This document shows, piece after piece, positions 8,390-13,480 of a stretch of 14,410 nt of DNA. The DNA lies in NCBI GenBank assembly GCA_947176675.1, contig CAMWRN010000034.1, positions 1 to 14,410 of the forward strand, in the 5' to 3' direction. Both the position numbers and the translations under genes were made by a program. Origin of the DNA: an uncultured Clostridia bacterium. Its GTDB lineage: Bacteria > Bacillota > Clostridia > Oscillospirales > Ruminococcaceae. The notes under the pieces are model-generated. The model saw nothing but the letters and a program-made list of their open reading frames with translations, ran no database searches and was not told the DNA's origin. Within the stretch, counting starts at the first letter, position 1. The number at the start of each line of letters is the position of its first letter.

Positions 8390-8803
8390 TCAAAAAAATA
8401 TTTTCAGCAATAAATATCCGAATGTGATAAATGGCACGAACGGCAGAGATTTTTCCGCCGTCCGACCTTTAATTTTCATGACCGCGGCATAGACCGCGTA
8501 AAAAACGAGCATGGAAAGCTGCGAGGCAAAAAGCAGGAAAACCGTTCCCCACAAGCCGCAGACTGCGCTCAGAGCAATTATGAGCTTAACATCTCCGCCG
8601 CCTATCTTTCCCGTAAAAAGAGCCGTGATAAAAAATACCGCGGCAGCGGCGAGTCCCCAAAGATTTTGGATATTAAAATCCAGAACCATTGTCAGGGCTA
8701 CCGCCGCGCTTATTTCGTTGGGAATTTCGCGGTATTTTATGTCCTTTACGGAATCGTATATCAGCAGTACCGATATTAAGGCTGCCTGAATGACCGCGGA
8801 CAT
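8390..8803 (-). CDS. tadV: Prepilin peptidase, A24 family (TadV/CpaA-like)
   Basis: A 137-residue polytopic membrane protein, the short form typical of TadV/CpaA, lacking the N-methyltransferase domain of long PilD-type enzymes. The two catalytic aspartates expected in aspartyl prepilin peptidases are visible: Asp21 in DIKYREIPN and Asp71 in GGGDVK. It cleaves the leader of the prepilin on the cytoplasmic side of the membrane. Its ATG shares one base with the stop of the pilin gene (TAATG), so substrate and enzyme are translationally coupled. The likely substrates are the identical pilins at 8803 and 9679 and perhaps the protein at 3034. Confidence 0.92.
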   Translation of the reverse strand: MSAVIQAALISVLLIYDSVKDIKYREIPNEISAAVALTMVLDFNIQNLWGLAAAAVFFITALFTGKIGGGDVKLIIALSAVCGLWGTVFLLFASQLSMLVFYAVYAAVMKIKGRTAEKSLPFVPFITFGYLLLKIFF

Positions 8804-9021
8804 TATCCCGCGAAGTTGAACATATCGGTGACCTTCTGATTAAGGGTGGGGAGAATAACGTCGCCAAAGAGAGCGTAAAGACCGCCAAGAAGGAGTGCGC
8901 CGATAACAACGGCAATGAGTATCTTAATGCCGCTGTCCACGAAGTTTTCGCCCTTTGCGGACTTAAGAAGTTCCTTTGCCTGCATAGCCTTGAGTGCTGC
9001 CTTTGTAATGATTTTTCTCAT
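8803..9021 (-). CDS. Flp-like prepilin, copy A
   Basis: A 72-residue prepilin. A basic leader with Ala-rich helix (residues 1-23) ends in KG|ENFVD, a putative peptidase site with Gly24 at -1 and Asp29 at +5, followed by a hydrophobic segment (about 31-50) and a short tail. That is the layout of Flp/Tad major pilins, although +5 is normally Glu. From memory similar Clostridia proteins are annotated DUF6133 (tentative). The start at 9021 is chosen because GGAGGTA lies 6 bases before it; an in-frame ATG 5 codons upstream would overlap that site. The protein is identical to copy B at 9679. It is directly followed by, and coupled to, the prepilin peptidase. Confidence 0.85.
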   Translation of the reverse strand: MRKIITKAALKAMQAKELLKSAKGENFVDSGIKILIAVVIGALLLGGLYALFGDVILPTLNQKVTDMFNFAG

Positions 9022-9086
9022 AATGAGTACCTCCATAAAATTAATTTTTTTATTTGCAAAAATCCTGAGATTTTTACAGCTTACAT
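8803..9086 (-). repeat. Pilin direct repeat, copy A
   Basis: The block from the pilin stop codon up to the end of the upstream gene repeats the block at 9679-9963. Over the coding part I count about 13 differences in 230 bases by eye, all silent; the upstream 60 bases are also related but with small gaps. A run of about 56 identical bases lies within the coding part and one of about 37 covers the start and ribosome binding site. Confidence 0.9.
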
Positions 9087-9413
9087 TGCCATTACCATAG
9101 AAGCGGACTGCTCGTCCGCTTCCATACTTACGGGAATGTTTTTCTGCTCCTGCAATTGGGAGATCGTCTGATGATATGCGCCGATAATTTCGTTATTGAG
9201 CTGCTGACGAAATTCGGGCGTTGTGGGGAAGCATGTGTCCTTATAGCTTCCGTCCTGCGACTTGTATGACGGCATGGAGACAAAAAGTCCCTTGCTGCCC
9301 TCCATGACCTTGATATTCTTCACGGCGAAGCAGCCGTCAAAATTAGCCGAAGCCACAGCGCGGACGTTTCCGTCGCCGGGTATGAGCCTGTTGATCCTTA
9401 CATCCAAATTCAT
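9081..9413 (-). CDS. spoVG: SpoVG-family regulatory protein
   Basis: A 110-residue cytoplasmic protein with the SpoVG pattern: an N-terminal DVRI strand, DGCFAVKNIKVMEGSKGLFV, MPS motif, DTCFPTTPEFRQQL, and a helical C-terminus. SpoVG proteins are small nucleic-acid-binding regulators in Firmicutes, known for effects on septation, sporulation and surface factors. It lies between the two pilin copies and behind the small two-span membrane protein, so it probably belongs to the pilus transcription unit rather than to the host spoVG locus. AAAGGAAA precedes the ATG at about 10 bases. A role in tuning pilin mRNA or pilus genes is inference. Confidence 0.9.
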   Translation of the reverse strand: MNLDVRINRLIPGDGNVRAVASANFDGCFAVKNIKVMEGSKGLFVSMPSYKSQDGSYKDTCFPTTPEFRQQLNNEIIGAYHQTISQLQEQKNIPVSMEADEQSASMVMAM

Positions 9414-9429
9414 ATTTAAAAATTTCCTT

Positions 9430-9675
9430 TCAGCTTGATTCTGTTTCCGAGCCGCCGAACAGCAGGATAATTATTATGATAATGATTATCGCAATGACCG
9501 CCGCTGTTTCGCCATCGATCTCGTTTTCAATTTCCTGCGGAACAGTTTCTTCCGTATACTGCACACAGCCCGTTTCGTCTTTCACAACGTACACGATCTT
9601 TTCCTGCGGCGGCTTCAGAATAATTGCCGCCGCAAGAATTATCGCGAGCAGCGCAGTAAATCTGCCCTTACTCAC
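9430..9675 (-). CDS. Small two-membrane-segment protein with a poly-isoleucine tract
   Basis: An 81-residue protein starting at a GTG codon three bases after the stop of pilin copy B. A hydrophobic N-terminus (residues 6-20) is followed by a polar acidic loop of about 35 residues with one Cys, then a very hydrophobic segment with eight consecutive Ile (about residues 63-70) and a short polar tail. It could be a signal-anchored hairpin or a pilin-like minor subunit. I do not recognise a family. The GTG start has only a weak GGGATAA upstream, so translation probably depends on coupling with the pilin gene. Confidence 0.7.
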   Translation of the reverse strand: MSKGRFTALLAIILAAAIILKPPQEKIVYVVKDETGCVQYTEETVPQEIENEIDGETAAVIAIIIIIIIILLFGGSETESS

Positions 9676-9678
9676 CGG

Positions 9679-9897
9679 TTATCCCGCAAAGTTGAACATA
9701 TCGGTGACCTTCTGATTAAGAGTGGGGAGAATTACGTCGCCGAAGAGTGCGTAAAGTCCGCCAAGAAGGAGCGCGCCGATAACAACGGCGATGAGAATTT
9801 TAATGCCGCTGTCTACGAAGTTTTCGCCCTTTGCGGACTTAAGAAGTTCCTTTGCCTGCATAGCCTTGAGCGCTGCCTTTGTGATGATTTTTCTCAT
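9679..9897 (-). CDS. Flp-like prepilin, copy B
   Basis: A 72-residue prepilin identical in protein sequence to copy A, including the KG|ENFVD processing site and the hydrophobic segment. The start at 9897 has the same GGAGGTACTCATT leader; two in-frame ATGs further upstream (as far as 9948) lie in AT-rich leader sequence and are not supported by a ribosome binding site. It comes 60 bases after the stop of the gene at 9958 and is followed by the poly-Ile protein instead of a peptidase. Being nearer the presumed upstream promoter, it may be the more strongly expressed copy (inference). Confidence 0.85.
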   Translation of the reverse strand: MRKIITKAALKAMQAKELLKSAKGENFVDSGIKILIAVVIGALLLGGLYALFGDVILPTLNQKVTDMFNFAG

Positions 9898-9963
9898 AAT
9901 GAGTACCTCCATAAAATTAAAAATTTTTATATATGCAAAAACCTGCAATTTGCAGCTTCACAT
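9679..9963 (-). repeat. Pilin direct repeat, copy B
   Basis: Direct repeat partner of 8803-9086, offset by 876 bases. Homology covers the pilin coding region, the ribosome binding site and an AT-rich leader back to the stop codon of the upstream gene (ATGTGAAGCTG here, ATGTAAGCTG at the other copy). Confidence 0.9.
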
Positions 9964-10308
9964 ATTAAGATTGATATTGTTTTCGGGAGCAGCTTTTTGT
10001 TCCTCGTTTTGAGAAGCAAGCTGCTCCAACTTTTCTTTCGCCCATTCGGGAATATGTTCGTCGGAAATTATACCGACAAAATCCGAACGTTGAAAATGCG
10101 TTTCTTCGCCGTCCAAAAAGCAGCCGAACACCTTTCTGCCGCTTGAATACGGTTTGCAGCCGAAACCGCCGCTTGCGAGAAAAAGCTGATTTTCGGGAGT
10201 TCTAAATTCTTCCTTTAAGCTTTCGGCTCGGATAATGAGCAGCTTTCCCTTGTAGTTTTGCGGTTCTCCGCTTTGCACGGCGTGACTGCCGTCAAACAAA
10301 GAGTCCAT
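9958..10308 (-). CDS. Small conserved protein of Clostridia mobile elements
   Basis: A 116-residue soluble protein. The centre reads LASGGFGCKPYSSGRKVFG followed by DGEETHFQRSDFVGI and HIPEWAKEKL, a pattern I associate with short domains in Clostridia conjugative elements, often at the end of larger antirestriction-like proteins. I cannot give a function. The C-terminal 20 residues are polar and probably disordered. I chose ATG 10308 because GGGTGAT sits at normal spacing; a GTG at 10317 is in frame but would have its ribosome binding site too close. Either start overlaps the end of the antirepressor gene, which indicates co-translation. Confidence 0.75.
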   Translation of the reverse strand: MDSLFDGSHAVQSGEPQNYKGKLLIIRAESLKEEFRTPENQLFLASGGFGCKPYSSGRKVFGCFLDGEETHFQRSDFVGIISDEHIPEWAKEKLEQLASQNEEQKAAPENNINLNM

Positions 10309-11089
10309 AATTATCACCCGCTTCCGACATTGGCAGAATGCCTCGCTCTTTTAGAAAATCGTATAAAAAAAGCCGTCCCTTTTGAGTCCAGCAAGTGTGG
10401 ATCACGGAACGGTTCTCGCTTATGGTATAGGTCTGCGACTGCGTATAATTTTTATTTGCGTATTTTGAATACAGCACCCAGGACTTTCCTACGGGGAACT
10501 GTATTTTCAGCTCGTACAGAAGCTTGTTGAAAGCCACTGCCGACATACCGTAATCCTTTGCGATCTGCGTTACGGGTACGGAATTTTTGCTCATAAGGAT
10601 AATGTCGCAGTAGTTTGCCTTTACGGATAATTCCGCGTTTTCCTTTTCGAGTTTTTCACATTTCTCCCGCTCGTCCGCAAGGGTCGTCAGAAGCTTTGCA
10701 AGCTCCCGCGGGTCGCTCATTGCCTTATGCAAAGTCTCGGCGGTCATATACGCACCGTTTTTCCTTAACGATGGCAAGACCTCGGCTGTTACCCATCTGC
10801 TGAATTTTTTCGCCGACGGCAGCTTACTTGATAATATGAGGCTGTAAAGACCGCTTTCATTAATAACGGTCAGACCGCGGTTCGGAATTTCAAAAGTACC
10901 GTTTTGGTAGTTTTGATTTTTCAAAACTTTTTTATCGTTCGAGTCAACGTGCCTGTTTATATCTCTGCTGCCGTTTTCATAACCGAGAATTTCCGCAATT
11001 TCCCTGCCGATAAACCACGGCTCGCCGTCAATATTCAAGGTGCGTATCTCGCCGAACTCCTCGCAGCTGAACACCATAGGACTATTCAT
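10292..11089 (-). CDS. BRO-N / KilAC antirepressor-like DNA-binding protein
   Basis: A 265-residue protein with two phage-type domains. Residues about 5-110 match BRO-N (EPWFIGREIAEILGYEN, NESGLYSLILSSKLPSAKKF, RWVTAEVLPSLRKNG). Residues about 165-255 match the KilAC/ANT C-terminal domain (VTQIAKDYGMSAVAFNKLL, then SWVLYSKYANKNY, ending near FLYDFLKERGILP). A coiled region (EREKCEKLEKENAEL) links them. Such proteins act as antirepressors or regulators in prophages and integrative elements, so this is the best local sign of mobility. Its ATG overlaps the stop of the AbrB-like gene by 8 bases, with GGCGGA upstream. Confidence 0.92.
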   Translation of the reverse strand: MNSPMVFSCEEFGEIRTLNIDGEPWFIGREIAEILGYENGSRDINRHVDSNDKKVLKNQNYQNGTFEIPNRGLTVINESGLYSLILSSKLPSAKKFSRWVTAEVLPSLRKNGAYMTAETLHKAMSDPRELAKLLTTLADEREKCEKLEKENAELSVKANYCDIILMSKNSVPVTQIAKDYGMSAVAFNKLLYELKIQFPVGKSWVLYSKYANKNYTQSQTYTISENRSVIHTCWTQKGRLFLYDFLKERGILPMSEAGDNYGLFV

Positions 11090-11330
11090 CGCAGCATTCC
11101 GCCTCGCTGATTATGACGCAGCTGTCGTCGGTATAGATTTCAAGTCCGCGGCTTTCGTCGATACCCGCTTCTTCGAGAATTTCCGGCGGTATTTTTACTT
11201 CGTTGAAAATATCCGCGTCCAGCGTTACCAAAACGTTATCTCCTGCCGAAAGTCCGAGAATATCAAGCACCTGCGGACTTACATCCAGATTGCCTTTTTT
11301 AGTTATCCTGCTGTTAAATGTGATCATCAT
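11082..11330 (-). CDS. AbrB/MazE-like small DNA-binding protein
   Basis: An 82-residue protein made of two similar halves. Residues about 8-41 (ITKKGNLDVSPQVLDILGL, SAGDNVLVTL) follow the SpoVT/AbrB swapped-hairpin pattern, and residues about 46-76 (VKIPPEILEEAGI, GLEIYTDDSCVII) repeat it. Such proteins are transition-state regulators or antitoxins; no toxin gene is next to it. GGAGG lies in the end of the adenine methyltransferase gene, and the ATG shares one base with that gene's TAA. It may regulate this operon, but the sequence alone does not show the target. Confidence 0.8.
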   Translation of the reverse strand: MMITFNSRITKKGNLDVSPQVLDILGLSAGDNVLVTLDADIFNEVKIPPEILEEAGIDESRGLEIYTDDSCVIISEAECCDE

Positions 11331-12133
11331 TATTCCTCCAAATCGAAAAATGTTATCTGCTTTTCGGAACTTATCCTTTCGTTCATATCATAGTTCGCAA
11401 TGAGCAGCTCCTTGAACATACTGCCGCCGTCGAACCGCTGACGGATATTGTTGAGCCTTTCATAGGAATATGTCTCAAATCCGCTGTACAGCTCACGTAT
11501 TTCGGGGCAGTCGTTGTATGAGACAAGAAATTTCCCCGAAATATTTTTCAGGGAATCTCTCAGCCGCTCGTGATCCGATTTTGTAAATCCAACGTTTTCG
11601 TAATAGCTTTCCGTAGAAAAATATGGAGGGTCGCAGTAGAAAAAGCTTACCTCGCTGTCCTGCGCGGAAATGAGCTTCTCAAAATCCTTATTCTCGATCA
11701 CAACCCTTTGCAGCCGCCTCGAAGCCTGTTCTATCAGCGGAAAGTTACCCCACATGGAATGAGGTTTCCCGCCGAAGCTGTCGCAGCCGCTTGCGTAGCT
11801 GTAGCGAATAAGCTGATAAAACTCAGCCGCACGTTTTACGTCGCCGATCTCGGCTTTTTCGCTGATGATGTGCTTTATACGGTCGAAGTCCTCGCGGCAG
11901 TTAAGCACAAAACGAAGCCGTTCGATCAGCTCCGGACTGCGGTCTCGGACGCAGGTGTACAGATTTGAAATATTGCTGTTGAAATCGTTGAAAACCTCAA
12001 AATCGTTATTCGGCGGCTTGCCGAAAAGTATCCAGCCGCCGCCCCCGAACACCTCGATATATTTTTCGTACCAAAGGGGAAAGCGGGGGATTATTATATC
12101 GCGGCTGCTTTTTTTGCCGCCGATCCAGCTCAT
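11330..12133 (-). CDS. dam: DNA adenine N6-methyltransferase, D12 class (Dam-like)
   Basis: A 267-residue methyltransferase. The order of motifs is that of alpha-type Dam enzymes: WIGGKK at 3-8, the S-adenosylmethionine motif EVFGGGG at 27-33, and the catalytic DPPY at 168-171. Phage and element-borne members of this family often act without a nuclease and protect DNA against host restriction. The ATG has a TAA four codons upstream, so no longer form exists; the nearest ribosome-binding-like sequence (GGCGGTGAT) is about 17 bases away, unusually far. It begins the tightly packed run Dam, AbrB-like, antirepressor. Target site unknown. Confidence 0.93.
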   Translation of the reverse strand: MSWIGGKKSSRDIIIPRFPLWYEKYIEVFGGGGWILFGKPPNNDFEVFNDFNSNISNLYTCVRDRSPELIERLRFVLNCREDFDRIKHIISEKAEIGDVKRAAEFYQLIRYSYASGCDSFGGKPHSMWGNFPLIEQASRRLQRVVIENKDFEKLISAQDSEVSFFYCDPPYFSTESYYENVGFTKSDHERLRDSLKNISGKFLVSYNDCPEIRELYSGFETYSYERLNNIRQRFDGGSMFKELLIANYDMNERISSEKQITFFDLEE

Positions 12134-12150
12134 GAAGCTGTTAATTTATA

Positions 12151-12243
12151 TCACCGCCTTTCTGCAGTACCGCTCTGCAAACGGCATACTGCAGAAAAAC
12201 ACCGACAGCCGCCGTTCACAGGCTGACTGCTGTTAGATTTCAA
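12151..12243 (-). other. Possible 30-codon small ORF overlapping an inverted repeat
   Basis: A frame from TTG (12243), with an internal GTG, runs to a TGA at 12151 located in GGCGGTGA just before dam. It would encode a Cys/Arg-rich 30-residue peptide (ending AVCRLQSGTAERR). No ribosome binding site precedes either start. It may be a leader peptide coupled to dam or simply chance; most of it is also covered by the 12159-12197 inverted repeat. Confidence 0.25.
12159..12197. repeat. Inverted repeat with CTGCAG arms upstream of dam
   Basis: TTTCTGCAGTA (12159-12169) and TACTGCAGAAA (12187-12197) are perfect 11-base inverted arms around 17 bases; CCG/CGG inside the loop can extend the stem. On the minus strand the hairpin sits just before GGCGGTGAT and the dam start, where it could affect translation or bind a regulator. 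Confidence 0.7.
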
Positions 12244-12245
12244 GA

Positions 12246-12301
12246 AATTCAGAAGCAAGAATTAAAAATGTACGTAACTAAAAATCTTGCTTCTTAGAAT
12301 T
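12246..12301. repeat. Inverted repeat in the gap between the cytosine and adenine methyltransferase genes
   Basis: AGAAGCAAGA (12251-12260) and TCTTGCTTCT (12285-12294) form perfect 10-base arms around 24 AT-rich bases; AATTC and GAATT outside extend it with a two-base bulge. The middle holds the palindrome TACGTA. There is no T tract after the second arm on the minus strand, so it is not a typical terminator; an operator, processed RNA hairpin or recombination site is possible. Confidence 0.7.
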
Positions 12302-12317
12302 AAAGTGTAAAATTAAT

Positions 12318-13409
12318 TTAATTTGTTTCTCTGAAAATCACCTCCCGAATTTTCTTGACGATGGCAGCCACAACGGGTACGGAAACCGCGTTCCACGCCA
12401 TTTTGTAGAGCTGTCCCTCGGATATTCCGAGAGCTGAAACTTTGCCGAACTGCTCGTCGGTAAATCCTTGAAGCCGCCAGCACTCTATGGGCATAAGCTT
12501 CCGCACTCTGCCTCGGTGGACAACGCCGTGTCTGTCCTGCACTGTCAGCGTAAACATAGGCTCGTTGGGTTCTTTCACCCGTCCGCCGTTCTGACGCGTT
12601 TTTTCTTTTTCCGGATTAATAACGGCTCTCGGTTCTTCCACCAGAACACCCGAATGCTCGCCCTTGTGATTGGAAATTCCCGAATCCTGACGGGCGGTTA
12701 TGCAGCGGGCGTTTTCGGTCAGCTTGGGGTCGGGGTTCATATCTATGAAGTACAGCCCCGTTTTGCCGCCCCAGCCGCCCGAGCCCGCGCATTGGGTCAC
12801 TGCCGCGCCGTCGGTGGAGTAGACCCGCTGTCCCTGCGATCCGTCGATAAGTTTTTGAGGATTCTTGCCTCTGCCGCTTTCGAGAGGAAATATTTTTCCG
12901 GCGCATCCGAAATCAAGATATCCGACAATGAACACCCGCCGCCGCTGCTGCGGCACTCCGAAATCCGCGCTGTTATGCACACACCATTCCAGACAATACC
13001 CCAATTCTGAAAACGTTTCAAGAATTGTTTTGTAAGTTTCCCCCTCACCATGCGATAACAGACCGGGTACGTTTTCAAGGAGAAAAGCTGAAGGTCTTTT
13101 GGCTTTGATAATTCGGGCAATATGATAGAACAGAGTTCCTCTTGTGTCCTCGAATCCACGCCGCTTCCCTGCAACACTAAACGGCTGGCAGGGAAAACCT
13201 CCGACAAACAGTTCGAAGTCGGGCATTTCGTCGGTATCGATCTTTGATGCGTCATTAAAAAATACCTCTCTTTCCGTGTCATACATTGCGCGGTACGCGG
13301 CTTGGGCTTTCGGGTCAATCTCACAGAAGCCTACGCATTCGTAGCCTCCCGCAAGTTCAAGTCCCGAACGGAAGCCGCCGATACCCGCAAAGCAGTCAAA
13401 ATATTTTAC
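12318..13409 (-). CDS. dcm: C5-cytosine DNA methyltransferase (full set of motifs, no standard start codon)
   Basis: A reading frame of about 363 residues with motif I FDCFAGIGGF at the very N-terminus, motif IV GGFPCQPFS (catalytic Cys near 74), motif VI ENV (112-114), motif VIII QRRR (155-158), a target-recognition region of about 110 residues, motif IX RKLMPIECWRLQGF and motif X near the end. This is a complete type II-like enzyme. The frame opens after a TGA at 13428-13430 and contains no ATG, GTG or TTG before motif I; the codon where the start is expected is GTA at 13407-13409, 11 bases after GGAGG. The first ATG (13286) would delete motif I. So either a GTG became GTA (mutation or sequencing error) or a rare start is used. 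No cognate endonuclease is visible. Confidence 0.88.
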   Translation of the reverse strand, partial: VKYFDCFAGIGGFRSGLELAGGYECVGFCEIDPKAQAAYRAMYDTEREVFFNDASKIDTDEMPDFELFVGGFPCQPFSVAGKRRGFEDTRGTLFYHIARIIKAKRPSAFLLENVPGLLSHGEGETYKTILETFSELGYCLEWCVHNSADFGVPQQRRRVFIVGYLDFGCAGKIFPLESGRGKNPQKLIDGSQGQRVYSTDGAAVTQCAGSGGWGGKTGLYFIDMNPDPKLTENARCITARQDSGISNHKGEHSGVLVEEPRAVINPEKEKTRQNGGRVKEPNEPMFTLTVQDRHGVVHRGRVRKLMPIECWRLQGFTDEQFGKVSALGISEGQLYKMAWNAVSVPVVAAIVKKIREVIFRETN

Positions 13410-13420
13410 TGCTGTAAAAA

Positions 13421-13427
13421 CCTCCTT
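13421..13427 (-). promoter_or_regulatory. Strong ribosome binding site without a matching start codon
   Basis: AAAGGAGG on the minus strand lies immediately upstream of the open frame of the C5 methyltransferase. The next in-frame codons are GTT, TTT, ACA, GCA and GTA. Its presence shows that translation was meant to begin here and makes the absent start codon more notable. Confidence 0.7.
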
Positions 13428-13449
13428 TCAATAAAAAAACTTTTGAACG

Positions 13450-13476
13450 TTATGAAGAATTGTTTTTAAAAAACAT
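13450..13476 (-). other. Possible 8-codon leader ORF
   Basis: Directly after the stop of the small Dcm-like gene, AAAGGGGGTGAGCAT precedes an ATG that opens an eight-codon frame (MFFKNNSS) ending at TAA. The ribosome-binding sequence is nearly the same as the one before the small Dcm-like gene. It might be a leader peptide for the downstream methyltransferase or a remnant of a lost gene. Evidence is limited to start, stop and spacing. Confidence 0.3.
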
Positions 13477-13480
13477 ATGC

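Noticed and set aside
8803..9036. Longer pilin starts (ATG at 9036, and at 9948 for copy B)
   Set aside because: The extra codons cover the GGAGGTA ribosome binding site used by the internal ATG, and for copy B extend into AT-rich leader sequence.
9022..9080. Small hairpin (AAAAATC/GATTTTT) between SpoVG and pilin copy A as a terminator
   Set aside because: The stem is almost all A-T pairs and no T tract follows at the right place; the corresponding position of copy B has a different, weak stem.
9958..10317. GTG start at 10317 for the small conserved protein
   Set aside because: The nearest purine-rich site would be only about 1-3 bases away, whereas ATG 10308 has GGGTGAT at workable spacing.
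12318..13286. C5-methyltransferase starting at the first ATG (13286)
   Set aside because: This start would remove motif I (FAGIGG), which is present and in frame upstream, so the true coding frame must begin earlier.
12797..13324. Minus-strand frame of 175 codons overlapping the C5 methyltransferase
   Set aside because: It is an alternative frame inside a gene with all its catalytic motifs; no motif or ribosome binding site supports it.
13462..13473. AT-rich near-palindrome GTTTTTAAAAAAC as an operator
   Set aside because: Such runs of T and A are expected by chance in AT-rich leaders and it overlaps the eight-codon frame; nothing else supports it.
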